A stretch of DNA of 64,000 nucleotides from Smithella sp. Its GTDB lineage: Bacteria; Desulfobacterota; Syntrophia; Syntrophales; Smithellaceae. How positions within the stretch are numbered: the stretch's first letter is position 1; each line of letters opens with the position of its first letter. The stretch spans positions 1-64,000 of the forward strand of contig JAAZHX010000292.1 of NCBI GenBank assembly GCA_012510495.1, in the 5' to 3' direction. Shown here piece by piece: positions 39,301 through 46,571 of this stretch. Below the pieces are notes generated by a model that saw only the letters and a list, made by a program, of their open reading frames with translations, did not search any database and was not told the origin of the DNA. The position numbers and the translations under genes are program-made.

Positions 39301-40077
39301 ATATTCAATAAATTAATTGAATGGTGGGATGCGGATAAACACTACTTAAAGGAAGATGCGATTTCCAATCCATTTAGTAATATTCAAGATGAGTTCCGTG
39401 CCAGATTTTGGCACCTCGCTCCCATATTAGCCAATGTAATTGCACCGCGTCTATCCATTATGACTGATACCAATATTAAATCGACTGTATCTCGCTTGCT
39501 AAATGAACTACATGAATATGAAATACCGTCCTTACGTGCGCATGTTGCTTTGGTGAATTTATTTCCAGATGACAAACCTCACTTATATTCAAAGATAGAA
39601 AACGCAATTAGCTCAAATGATCATTATAATATTGTTGACGCGATAGAAGCTATATGGGCAATTATTAAATCAGATAATGCATCATCCTTTGGAAAATCGG
39701 ATATTGCTAATAGTCTGATCTTGGTGAGTCAACAGATTAAGTGGCGAAGGAAATTGGGGTTGGTTTCTTCCTTAAATCTAATGTCTAATATTGTGGATAT
39801 AACTCCTAAGTATCTGAGCAACATCCTGCTATCAGACATATTGATTGGGCTGAGTTTTTTAAGTAATGAAAGTGATCCTATAAACACAGATATGGATACA
39901 GACATCGCAGATAAATTGGAATATAGAAAGCAGGCTGCATATTTAGCATACAGACTATACAGACATTTTTCCTGTAAGAGAGAAAACGTTCCTAAAGTTA
40001 TTGCTGATTGGAAGGTCATTTGTACATCATTAAATGAATTTGCCGAAATTCGTAATGAATGGCTAGAAGTACATTAG
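36340..40077 (+). CDS. Large SIR2-domain protein, probable defence-associated sirtuin
   Basis: A 1245-residue protein with an N-terminal SIR2 NAD-binding domain (about 15-260): VGAGFS (33-38), TTNYD (127-131), the catalytic-type histidine His167 in KLHGS and GFSGDDPN (210-217). The remaining 950 or so residues have no signature I know and appear helical and repeat-like, as in the sensor halves of DSR1/DSR2-type antiphage sirtuins that deplete NAD on infection. There is no signal peptide or membrane segment. The gene is strongly AT-rich relative to the flanking core genes. It starts by ATGA overlap with a methyltransferase tail relic. No HerA, Argonaute or TIR partner is adjacent. NADase activity is an inference. 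Confidence 0.85.
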   Translation: MSKDNETLIPQNIRSYFHEIAERLWSGHATIMVGAGFSRNAKKSDPAKKDFPTWNQLGDIFYNKIYGHCPSEKHNYLNVLNLADELQAALGRPTLDHILRKEIPDEDHEPSHLHIKLMELPWVDIFTTNYDTLLERACINVTSQKFDIVINKQDLVYSEKPRIIKLHGSFPSERPFIITEEDYRKYPKKFAPFVNTVQQSLLENTLCLVGFSGDDPNFLQWIGWIHDNLGKDNSPKIYLIGLLNLSDAQKKLLEQRNVVSLNLSSLPGIDGNHEKAMNTFLDFLASQKKSEKNIEWPGTQKSLSPKGNEDSVNQLLAILKEWKTIRNDYPNWIIVPEDRRSALWTHTLFWIPTFKSISSLSMPDDIEFLFEMNWRLEKCLSPIFNNMIDDYEKILNRYNPFPEIIIIEGAINPKSLDYTSLPWERIKNKWLELHISIMRFYREEGFLDKWDTINEKIQNIYQFLSPELIAKLHYERCLHFLFYLKISEVRSQIKEWPVNTSLPLWEAKRAGILAELGNIEEAEKILENSLSFIRSQLNLVPISRDYSWVSQEAYVMSLFQYIKDARSFRGEQFEERQKIRRIFNERWNDLKQYKCDPWTELKLFEIYLEHEAVPVSNISQKKEFDIGRVTATRHFSRENKEAATAYSFLRYCEEAGMPFKIPGITYGKGAAKGAIKRIANYSPYWAFASLVRIGDSKVVDEIFNRKSMVTMDISQVDRLIDHYIAAIESIFPEIEIGDRFHQDNFAIALASVIPEILSRLCVKCSGKARLKLLAFLKILYSSDQKIKFTNVAQFTERLIGSFSEEKQYKLIPNLLKFPILSNLHFLIKREFPEPFHFLSVDSELITGYDKIKIDQDIIRDLLQKLYSTIKEERNRAFLRLEKLYRFNLLDNEQVKSLGVALWSQINDKSGFPKNTDFYNFAFTKLPHPETVDPVYLFKEFALNEPFPVQGSNIGQGISMTGGNIPIFYEILGAAVTGIDWSNDETVQIFNKLIEWWDADKHYLKEDAISNPFSNIQDEFRARFWHLAPILANVIAPRLSIMTDTNIKSTVSRLLNELHEYEIPSLRAHVALVNLFPDDKPHLYSKIENAISSNDHYNIVDAIEAIWAIIKSDNASSFGKSDIANSLILVSQQIKWRRKLGLVSSLNLMSNIVDITPKYLSNILLSDILIGLSFLSNESDPINTDMDTDIADKLEYRKQAAYLAYRLYRHFSCKRENVPKVIADWKVICTSLNEFAEIRNEWLEVH

Positions 40078-40151
40078 AATTATAAGTATTTATGAGAACA
40101 ATATTTTAGAAAAATATTCCTGTATAAAAAGGGCTATATTGTTGCAAAACG

Positions 40152-40210
40152 CCAAAACCGACCATGACCAAACATTAATCCAGCGCCAAATCGACGCCAC
40201 CGATAATCAA
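40152..40210 (+). repeat. Tail repeat, copy 3: fragment after the SIR2 gene
   Basis: 59 bases that match 35284-35343 of the type IIG gene with about 8 differences (encoding KTDHDQTLIQRQIDATDNQ), then run into unrelated sequence and a stop. It stops matching close to where copy 2 starts, so copies 2 and 3 are complementary halves of one tail lying on either side of the SIR2 gene. It marks the right border of the accessory island. Confidence 0.8.
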
Positions 40211-40307
40211 AGGTAGTGGTAGTGTAAAAGAATGTTCGCAATTTGATTTATTGTAGAGGGGTAGTGTCAAGAATCTTTCGCTTTTGTAGTGGCAGTGCCC
40301 TCCGGGC

Positions 40308-40336
40308 TTGACCGGAAGACCGCTTTTATCTATAAG
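40308..40336 (+). promoter_or_regulatory. Promoter of gpmI
   Basis: TTGACC (40308-40313), a 17-base spacer and TATAAG (40331-40336), 57 bases before the gpmI start. This gives the core gene its own promoter independent of the island upstream. Confidence 0.6.
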
Positions 40337-40393
40337 AAAACCGGCGAAAACTTCACGACGGAACAAAGAAGAAACGCAAAAGGAGCCGAATTC

Positions 40394-42034
40394 ATGTCGT
40401 TGCATCTGAACAAACTGAAAACCTTTTCGGGTCGTAAAGGCCCCCTGCTGTTGATTATCATGGACGGCATCGGCCTGGGCAAAGCCGATGAAACCAACGC
40501 CGTTTTCCGGGCCGACACCCCCAACCTTGACGAATTGTTCAAGTCAAAGCTCTACACGCAACTCAAAGCCCACGGCACGGCCGTCGGACTGCCCTCGGAT
40601 GACGATATGGGAAACAGCGAAGTCGGGCACAACGCGATGGGCGCTGGCCGGATTTTTGACCAGGGCGCCCGTCTGGTCAACGCCGCCCTTCAGACCGGCC
40701 GGATATTTCAGACCGACGTCTGGGACAGCATCGCCCGCCGCGCTCAAAACGGCGGCACGGTCCATTTTATCGGGCTGCTTTCCGACGGAAACGTCCATTC
40801 GCACATTGATCAGCTTTACATCCTGATCGACCGGTGCGCCGAACTGGGCTTTAAAAAGGTCCGGCTGCACACCCTGCTCGACGGCAGGGACGTCGGCGAA
40901 AAAACGGCGCTCGATTATCTGGGCCCCACCGAGGAAAAACTGAAAAAAATCTCGGCGGAAAAAGGCCTGGATTACACCATCGCCTCGGGCGGCGGGCGGA
41001 TGACGACCACCATGGACCGCTATAATTCCGACTGGGACATCGTAAAGCGAGGCTGGGAGGCCCATGTCCTGGGAAAAGGCCGAGCTTTCCCTTCCGCTTC
41101 CGACGCGGTCAGAACTTTTTACGCACAGGACCCGAAAGCGACGGATCAGTATCTGCCCGCGTTTGTGGTGACCGACGGCGCGGGACAACCAGTCGGAAAA
41201 ATCCAGGATGGGGATGCCGTCATCCTGTTCAACTTCCGCGGCGACCGCGCAATCGAAATTTCCCGGGCTTTTTCCGAAAAGGACTTTTCCGAATTCGACC
41301 GGGGCCCCCTGCCGGATGTCTTTTACGCGGGGATGATGGAGTACGACGGCGACGTCCACATCCCGCCTCATTTTCTGGTGCAGCCTCCGGCCATCGACCG
41401 CGTCATCGGCGAATACCTCTGCGCGGAAAAGGTCAAAACCTTCGCCGTGTCGGAAACGCAGAAATACGGACACGTGACGTATTTCTGGAACGGCAACCGC
41501 TCCGGCCGCATCGATGAATCCCTCGAGAAATACGTGGAAATTCCCTCCGACCGGATTGAGTTTGACCGCGCGCCGAAGATGAAGGCCGAAGAAATAACGA
41601 ATATGGTGATCGATCTGCTCCAAAGCGGCGATTACCGTTTCGGCCGGACGAATTATCCCAACGGCGATATGGTCGGTCACACGGGCGTCATGGAAGCGGC
41701 CATTGTCGCGGTGGAAACCGTCGACCGGTGCGTCGGAAAACTGCTGGCCGTCATCCGGGAGCTGGAAGGCGTTGCCGTGATCACGGCCGACCACGGCAAC
41801 GCGGATCAGATGTTCACGATCGACAAAAAGGGCGTTAAATCCGTCAAGACCGCGCATTCTCTGAATCCCGTTCCCTTCGTCATTTACGACCCCCTGTACG
41901 CGGGGGAATACCGGATGGCGGATCTCGACAAGAGAGGTCTGTCCAATATCGCGGCGACGCTTTTGAATCTTCTGGGTTATGAGAAGCCGGAAGAGTATGA
42001 TCCGTCTTTGATCGAAATGACGCCGGACCGATAA
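40394..42034 (+). CDS. gpmI: 2,3-bisphosphoglycerate-independent phosphoglycerate mutase
   Basis: A 546-residue Mn-dependent mutase of the alkaline phosphatase superfamily that interconverts 3- and 2-phosphoglycerate. The catalytic serine is Ser75 in DMGNSEVGHNAMGAGR. Metal-site motifs IIMDGIG (about 21-27), LLDGRDV, NYPNGDMVGHTG and ITADHGNADQM follow in order. Slightly longer than the usual 510-515, with extra sequence in the middle. The start at 40394 has AGGAG 8 bases upstream; frames upstream run into the island relics. It is the first core gene to the right of the accessory island. Confidence 0.95.
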   Translation: MSLHLNKLKTFSGRKGPLLLIIMDGIGLGKADETNAVFRADTPNLDELFKSKLYTQLKAHGTAVGLPSDDDMGNSEVGHNAMGAGRIFDQGARLVNAALQTGRIFQTDVWDSIARRAQNGGTVHFIGLLSDGNVHSHIDQLYILIDRCAELGFKKVRLHTLLDGRDVGEKTALDYLGPTEEKLKKISAEKGLDYTIASGGGRMTTTMDRYNSDWDIVKRGWEAHVLGKGRAFPSASDAVRTFYAQDPKATDQYLPAFVVTDGAGQPVGKIQDGDAVILFNFRGDRAIEISRAFSEKDFSEFDRGPLPDVFYAGMMEYDGDVHIPPHFLVQPPAIDRVIGEYLCAEKVKTFAVSETQKYGHVTYFWNGNRSGRIDESLEKYVEIPSDRIEFDRAPKMKAEEITNMVIDLLQSGDYRFGRTNYPNGDMVGHTGVMEAAIVAVETVDRCVGKLLAVIRELEGVAVITADHGNADQMFTIDKKGVKSVKTAHSLNPVPFVIYDPLYAGEYRMADLDKRGLSNIAATLLNLLGYEKPEEYDPSLIEMTPDR

Positions 42035-42097
42035 GGCATTGATGCAAAGCCTCAAACCGTAAAGGGCCGGGTGTTTTGAACGGCATCGAGCTTTTCT

Positions 42098-42853
42098 ATG
42101 CGCACAAAAAAGATTCGCCTGGATGAATTGCTGCTGTCACGGGGATTCGCGCCGACGGTTCAAAAAGCGCAGGCCCTGATTCTGGCGCGCGCCGTCAAGG
42201 TAAACGATGCGCCGGTGGACAAGGCCTCCTCGCTGGTTCCGGTGGACGCCGACATCCAGATCAAAGGCTCTGAAAATCCTTACGTCAGCCGCGGCGGATT
42301 GAAGTTGAAGGGGGCGCTGGATTTTTTTTCGCTGAACGCAGAAGGGACGGCTGCTCTGGATGTCGGCGCGTCCACGGGCGGCTTCACCGACTGCCTCCTG
42401 CAGGCGGGCGCGAGAAAGGTGTTCGCCGTGGATGTCGCTTACGGCCAGCTCGCCTGGAAGCTGAGGGAAGACCCGCGCGTCACGGTCATCGAACGAACGA
42501 ACATCCGCTATTACAACGGCGCGGGGATTGATGAAAAACCGTCGCTGGCGGTCATCGACGTTTCCTTCATCTCGCTTGCAACCGTGATTCCCGCAGTCCT
42601 GCCGCTTGTCGGAGATTCCGCGCGGATCCTCGCTCTCGTCAAGCCGCAGTTTGAAGCGCGCCGGGAGGAAGTCGGCAAAAACGGCGTGGTGGAAGACGCG
42701 GCGGTTCAAAGCCGGGTGATTGAAGAAATTACCTCGCTTTGTCAATCCCTCGGCCTGCGCGTGGAGGGAACCTGCGCTTCTCCCCTTTTGGGGCCGGCAG
42801 GCAACAAAGAATTTTTTATCCTGGCGCGGAAGATCGACGAACATGGAAATTAA
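42098..42853 (+). CDS. tlyA: TlyA-family rRNA 2'-O-methyltransferase/hemolysin A-like protein
   Basis: A 251-residue protein with an N-terminal S4 RNA-binding domain (about 5-65: RLDELLLSRGFAPTVQKAQALI, VNDAPVDKASSLV) and an FtsJ-like methyltransferase domain, with VSRGGLKLKGALD and the SAM motif ALDVGASTGGFTDCLLQ. In mycobacteria TlyA methylates 16S and 23S rRNA cytidines; many proteobacterial homologues are only annotated by similarity. It overlaps the ispH-ubiA gene by 11 bases. Confidence 0.9.
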   Translation: MRTKKIRLDELLLSRGFAPTVQKAQALILARAVKVNDAPVDKASSLVPVDADIQIKGSENPYVSRGGLKLKGALDFFSLNAEGTAALDVGASTGGFTDCLLQAGARKVFAVDVAYGQLAWKLREDPRVTVIERTNIRYYNGAGIDEKPSLAVIDVSFISLATVIPAVLPLVGDSARILALVKPQFEARREEVGKNGVVEDAAVQSRVIEEITSLCQSLGLRVEGTCASPLLGPAGNKEFFILARKIDEHGN

Positions 42854-44576
42854 ACTGGCCAAAACAGCCGGGTTCTGCATGGGCGTCCGCCGGGCGGTGG
42901 ACACGGTGCTGGACGTTTCCCAGCATGAAACCGGCCGAAAGATCTACACTTACGGCCCTCTGATCCACAACCCGCAAACCATTGAACTCTTGAAAAGCCG
43001 GGGCATTACGGCCATCCAAAGCATCGATGAAATCCCCGACCGTCACAACGCCCTGCTGATCATCCGGGCGCACGGCATCGCGCCCGGCCAGCGGCGGAAA
43101 ATCAAGGAAAGCGGCGTTAAAATTATTGACGCCACCTGTCCGAAGGTCGGCTACGTGCAGGCCATCATTAAAAAACACACGGCGCTGAACTACACGGTGA
43201 TCATCGCCGGAGACCGCGAACATCCGGAGGTGGACGGCCTGTGGGGCTACACCGAAGGCCGGGGCATTGTTGTTTCGACGCTGGAAGACGTGGAAAAAAT
43301 CCCCGCGCTGGGAAAGGTCTGCATCGTGGCTCAGACCACGCAGGACAGCGACCACTACCGGGAAATCGTCCGGAAAATTCAGCAAAAATATCCGCAGGCC
43401 GTCGTTTTCAACACGATCTGCTCCTCCACGGAGAAGCGGCAGGAAGAAATTATTTCGCTCGCCGCGGAAATGGATGCTCTGTTTGTCGTCGGGGGCAAAA
43501 ACAGCGCGAACACCCGCCGCCTGGCCGACCTGGCCCGGAAACAAAACACGCCGACATTCCATATTGAAACCGTCCAAGAACTGAAGAACATCGATCTCGA
43601 CCCGTATAAAAGCATCGGCGTGTCCGCCGGCGCCTCCACCCCCAACTGGATTATCGACCAGATTATGGATCATTTGGAGGAAGTCAGCTCTCCTGCCCCC
43701 AAAACAGCTTTTCTCCTGAAGCTCTGGCTGTGGATGGTGAAAACGGACCTTTACTCCGCCCTGGGCGCCGGGTGTCTTGCGCTTTCGGGAATGCTGCTGC
43801 AAAATATCCCCGTCTCGGTCACGTCGCTTGCCGTCGCTTCTTTTTTTGTCTATGCCATGCACGTTCTCAACCGCCTGGTCACCTCGAAAGAATCCGGGTT
43901 GATCGGCTCGTTCCGTGAGCCTTTCTATCTGCGGCACGAGAAAATTTTCCGTCTGGCGGCCGTTGCCTCTCTGTTCGCCGCCCTGGTATTGTCGCTCGCG
44001 GGCAGTGTATATGCGTTCGGGCTGCTGCTATTCATCTCGCTGGCCGGCGGCTTCTATAACATGAAAATATTGCCGGGCAGAGGGCGCTTTCAACGGCTGA
44101 AGGACATCCCCGGTTCTAAAAACTTTTTTACCGCCTTCGCGTGGGGCATCGCCACGGCGGTTCTGCCCGCCCTGAGCATCGGCAAAGATATCAGCGCCGG
44201 GACGGCGGTCGCTTTTATTTTTACATTTATCCTGGTGTTTATCCGGTCGGCCATGTCGGATATCATGGATATGCAAAGCGACAAACTCCTGGGGCGGGAG
44301 ACAATTCCCGTCATGATCGGCAAGGAAAAAACGCAGGTCCTGCTGAAAGTTATTCTTTTGATATTATTTGTGGTTTTGTTGGCGGCGCCTTTGGCGGGAT
44401 CTTGCTCAACATTATGTTTGTCCCTGATTTCATGCGTATTATATGTATGGATTTGTTTTGGGCTTTGTGATAGAAGGGCGGGGTTTTCGGGGGCGACCAT
44501 TGAAGGACTTCTGGAAACCAGCTATATCATTGCCGGTTTTGCCGTTTTAGGCTGGTTGGTTTTTCGGTGGAGCTGA
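42843..44576 (+). CDS. ispH: IspH (HMBPP reductase) fused to a UbiA-like membrane prenyltransferase domain
   Basis: A 577-residue fusion. Residues 1-282 are a complete IspH, which reduces HMBPP to IPP/DMAPP in the last MEP step: cluster ligands Cys12, Cys99 and Cys193, His41, His127 and Glu129 in DREHPE. Residues about 300-577 form a multi-helix membrane domain of the UbiA type. Its second Asp-rich motif, SDIMDMQSDKLLGRETIPV (about 470), is intact, but the first motif has decayed to HVLNRLVTSKESG (about 336-348) without the usual Asp pair. So an isoprenoid-making enzyme is tethered to a membrane domain of the isoprenoid-using family. The acceptor, and whether the membrane half is catalytic, are unknown. 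Confidence 0.88.
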   Translation: MEIKLAKTAGFCMGVRRAVDTVLDVSQHETGRKIYTYGPLIHNPQTIELLKSRGITAIQSIDEIPDRHNALLIIRAHGIAPGQRRKIKESGVKIIDATCPKVGYVQAIIKKHTALNYTVIIAGDREHPEVDGLWGYTEGRGIVVSTLEDVEKIPALGKVCIVAQTTQDSDHYREIVRKIQQKYPQAVVFNTICSSTEKRQEEIISLAAEMDALFVVGGKNSANTRRLADLARKQNTPTFHIETVQELKNIDLDPYKSIGVSAGASTPNWIIDQIMDHLEEVSSPAPKTAFLLKLWLWMVKTDLYSALGAGCLALSGMLLQNIPVSVTSLAVASFFVYAMHVLNRLVTSKESGLIGSFREPFYLRHEKIFRLAAVASLFAALVLSLAGSVYAFGLLLFISLAGGFYNMKILPGRGRFQRLKDIPGSKNFFTAFAWGIATAVLPALSIGKDISAGTAVAFIFTFILVFIRSAMSDIMDMQSDKLLGRETIPVMIGKEKTQVLLKVILLILFVVLLAAPLAGSCSTLCLSLISCVLYVWICFGLCDRRAGFSGATIEGLLETSYIIAGFAVLGWLVFRWS

Positions 44577-44607
44577 TTTTGGCAAAATTAAGAAAGGGGT
44601 CAGGACC

Positions 44608-45198
44608 ATGATGAAAAAAGCGTGCGCACGGTTTCTTCTGGTCGTTGCTGTTTTGAGTGTCATCGCCTGCGGCGGGCTGCGGTATTCCCAGCTGGACCCG
44701 GCAGCCAAGGATTATCACCCCAAACGGATTGCCGTGTTTCCGGCCGATGTCGGGACGTATGAAGAGGCGCGCAATCCCATCGAACAAATCGTTCCCGGCG
44801 TACTCATGGGCAAAAAATGGTTTACGGACGTCATCGACACGGCCACTCTGTTCCGCCAGATTCAGGCCAACGACGAACTGCGCAAAATCTCGACGGACTA
44901 CATCTCCAAACTCCAGACCCTGAACTACTCCGACCCCATCTTAAGCAAAAGAATCGGCGAGCTTACCCAGACGGACGGCTTTTTACTGGTCGCCGTGGAC
45001 TACTGGAATTACACGGTGGAAAAAGACAAGAAGCTGGCCAAGGTCAGCGTCGGTTTGAAACTGATCGATCCGGCCACCGGGAAAATCATGTGGAAAGCCG
45101 GCCACCACCTCAGCGAAAGCTACATGCTGATCAAGCCGGATCTGCCCGATGTCGCCCGCAACGTCGTCAAGGACCTGGTCGGTAAAATGCCGCATTGA
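44608..45198 (+). CDS. Outer-membrane/periplasmic lipoprotein, CsgG/GNA1162-like
   Basis: A 196-residue lipoprotein with a basic start, a hydrophobic stretch and the lipobox SVIAC, lipidated at Cys21. The mature part begins with a YHPKRIAVFPADVGTYEE segment, and a later DYWNYTVEKDKKLAKVSVGLKLIDPATGKIMW region resembles putative lipoproteins of the GNA1162/CsgG-like type, where a parallel 'conserved fold near the periplasmic face' is all that is known. A possible ribosome site, AAAGGGG, lies 10 bases upstream of the ATG. I cannot assign a role. Confidence 0.7.
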   Translation: MMKKACARFLLVVAVLSVIACGGLRYSQLDPAAKDYHPKRIAVFPADVGTYEEARNPIEQIVPGVLMGKKWFTDVIDTATLFRQIQANDELRKISTDYISKLQTLNYSDPILSKRIGELTQTDGFLLVAVDYWNYTVEKDKKLAKVSVGLKLIDPATGKIMWKAGHHLSESYMLIKPDLPDVARNVVKDLVGKMPH

Positions 45199-45244
45199 CG
45201 CCGATTCAGCACCGGAAACCTTATAATAACCAAGGAGATGCATT

Positions 45245-45466
45245 ATGAAAGAACAGGTTCAAAAAGCGTTGGAAAAAGTCCGGCCGGGGCTCCAGGCGGA
45301 CGGCGGCGATGTGGAATTGATTGACGTTTCTCCGGAAGGCTTGGTCAAGGTCAAACTGACCGGCGCCTGCCACGGCTGCCCGATGTCACAGATGACGCTG
45401 AAAATGGGCATCGAAAAGATCCTGAAACAGCAGGTGCCTTCCGTCAAGGAAGTTGTATCGGTCTAG
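45245..45466 (+). CDS. NifU C-terminal-domain Fe-S scaffold protein
   Basis: A 73-residue stand-alone NifU-like (Nfu) domain. The pattern [19 protein letters not shown] is followed by the cluster-binding pair Cys42-x2-Cys45 in [14 protein letters not shown]. Such proteins carry or deliver 4Fe-4S clusters. AAGGAG precedes the ATG by 7 bases. The following gene is a two-cluster ferredoxin, a plausible client, and many other Fe-S enzymes are in the window (LipA, IspH, HemN-like). Confidence 0.93.
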   Translation: MKEQVQKALEKVRPGLQADGGDVELIDVSPEGLVKVKLTGACHGCPMSQMTLKMGIEKILKQQVPSVKEVVSV

Positions 45467-45526
45467 GCGCAGGCTTAAAAACGGTAAACGCGAAAAATTT
45501 TTGACGTAAAGGAGATTTCTAAAACC

Positions 45527-45706
45527 ATGGCCTATGTAATTACAGATGAGTGCATCGCCTGCGGCTCATGCGAGGATGAGTGTCCGGTGGGAGCGATATC
45601 CGAAGGCGAAGACAAGTATGTGATTGATGCGGCGCTGTGCAATGACTGCGGCGCCTGCTGCGATCAATGTCCGGTGGAAGCGATCGTTCCCGGAGAAGAA
45701 AAATAA
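45527..45706 (+). CDS. 2[4Fe-4S] ferredoxin, 59 aa
   Basis: A 59-residue clostridial-type ferredoxin with two cluster motifs: Cys9-x2-Cys12-x2-Cys15-x3-Cys19-Pro and Cys38-x2-Cys41-x2-Cys44-x3-Cys48-Pro. There is an extra Cys45 beside the third ligand of cluster 2. AAAGGAG lies about 10 bases before the ATG. It is a low-potential electron carrier fitting anaerobic metabolism, and a terminator follows. It begins 60 bases after the NifU-like gene and is easily missed because of its size. Confidence 0.95.
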   Translation: MAYVITDECIACGSCEDECPVGAISEGEDKYVIDAALCNDCGACCDQCPVEAIVPGEEK

Positions 45707-45727
45707 GTTCTGCGCGTCTTTTACGAT

Positions 45728-45772
45728 GGGGGAATGTCCGCGCCGACCGGCGGATTTTCCCCTGCTTTTTTT
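45728..45772 (+). terminator. Intrinsic terminator after the ferredoxin gene
   Basis: GGGGAATGTCCGC and GCGGATTTTCCCC pair with a two-base internal mismatch around a short GC-rich loop, and CTGCTTTTTTT follows. It separates the Fe-S genes from tmk. Confidence 0.7.
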
Positions 45773-45901
45773 GAACACCATCCGCCCCCGGGACAATCAT
45801 CAAAATGAAGAAGGCTCTTCAGGTCTTTTGGCGCGAGGCAATCATTTTACGTATGAGCAAGGCTTTTTTTCATAAACTCCAGACTGCCGGGAGAACCGTT
45901 C

Positions 45902-46549
45902 ATGGAGACATTCATTACCTTTGAAGGAGTGGAAGGCTCCGGCAAATCCACGCAAATTCAACTTCTGGGCGATTATCTGGCCGGGGAAGGAATTCCCGTG
46001 CTGCTGACGAAGGAGCCGTCGGGAACGCCGATCGGACGTAAAATCGGCGATATTCTTTTTCACCGCGGCCATTTTGCCATGTGCCCGGAGACGGAGCTGC
46101 TGCTTTTCCTGGCGGCCCGCGCGCAGCATGTGCGGGAGGTGATCCTTCCCGCGCTGCAAGACGGAAAAACCGTGCTGTGCGACCGGTATTCCGACGCGAC
46201 ATTCGCCTACCAGGCGGCGGGCCGGAGACTGGATCCCGCTTTCGTCGCCGCGGCCAACGACTTTTGCTCGAGCCGGGTAAAGCCCGCGCTGACGCTCCTT
46301 TTCGATTTGCCTGTGGAAACCGGACTGGAGCGGGCGGACCGGCGCGACGCCCGGCTTACAGATCCTGCGGCCGCCGATCGCTTCGAGCGGGAAGAACTCG
46401 ACTTCCACAACAGGGTGCGGCAGGCTTACCTGAAACTATCCGCGGCGGAACCCGAACGGTTTCGATTGATCGACGCTTCCAGAGGCGTAGAGGAAATCGC
46501 AGACCAGGTCCGCGGACAGGTGATGGATTTCATCAACAAACAACGCTGA
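45902..46549 (+). CDS. tmk: Thymidylate kinase
   Basis: A 215-residue kinase phosphorylating dTMP to dTDP. The P-loop FEGVEGSGKSTQ lies at about 8-19, and DRYSDATFAYQ (about 97-107) is the DR(Y/F) dTMP-binding motif. The lid region DRRDARLTDPAAADRFE follows. Full length. The ATG at 45902 fits the family N-terminus. It opens a tmk-holB-PSP1-metG series with short gaps (22, 20 and 16 bases), an arrangement seen in many bacteria. Confidence 0.95.
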   Translation: METFITFEGVEGSGKSTQIQLLGDYLAGEGIPVLLTKEPSGTPIGRKIGDILFHRGHFAMCPETELLLFLAARAQHVREVILPALQDGKTVLCDRYSDATFAYQAAGRRLDPAFVAAANDFCSSRVKPALTLLFDLPVETGLERADRRDARLTDPAAADRFEREELDFHNRVRQAYLKLSAAEPERFRLIDASRGVEEIADQVRGQVMDFINKQR

Positions 46550-46571
46550 TTTACCAGGCGGTTTTATTCCG

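Noticed and set aside
36340..40394. HerA helicase or Argonaute partner for the SIR2 gene
   Set aside because: The only sequence between the SIR2 stop and gpmI is a 59-base methyltransferase relic and a promoter; no second gene is present.
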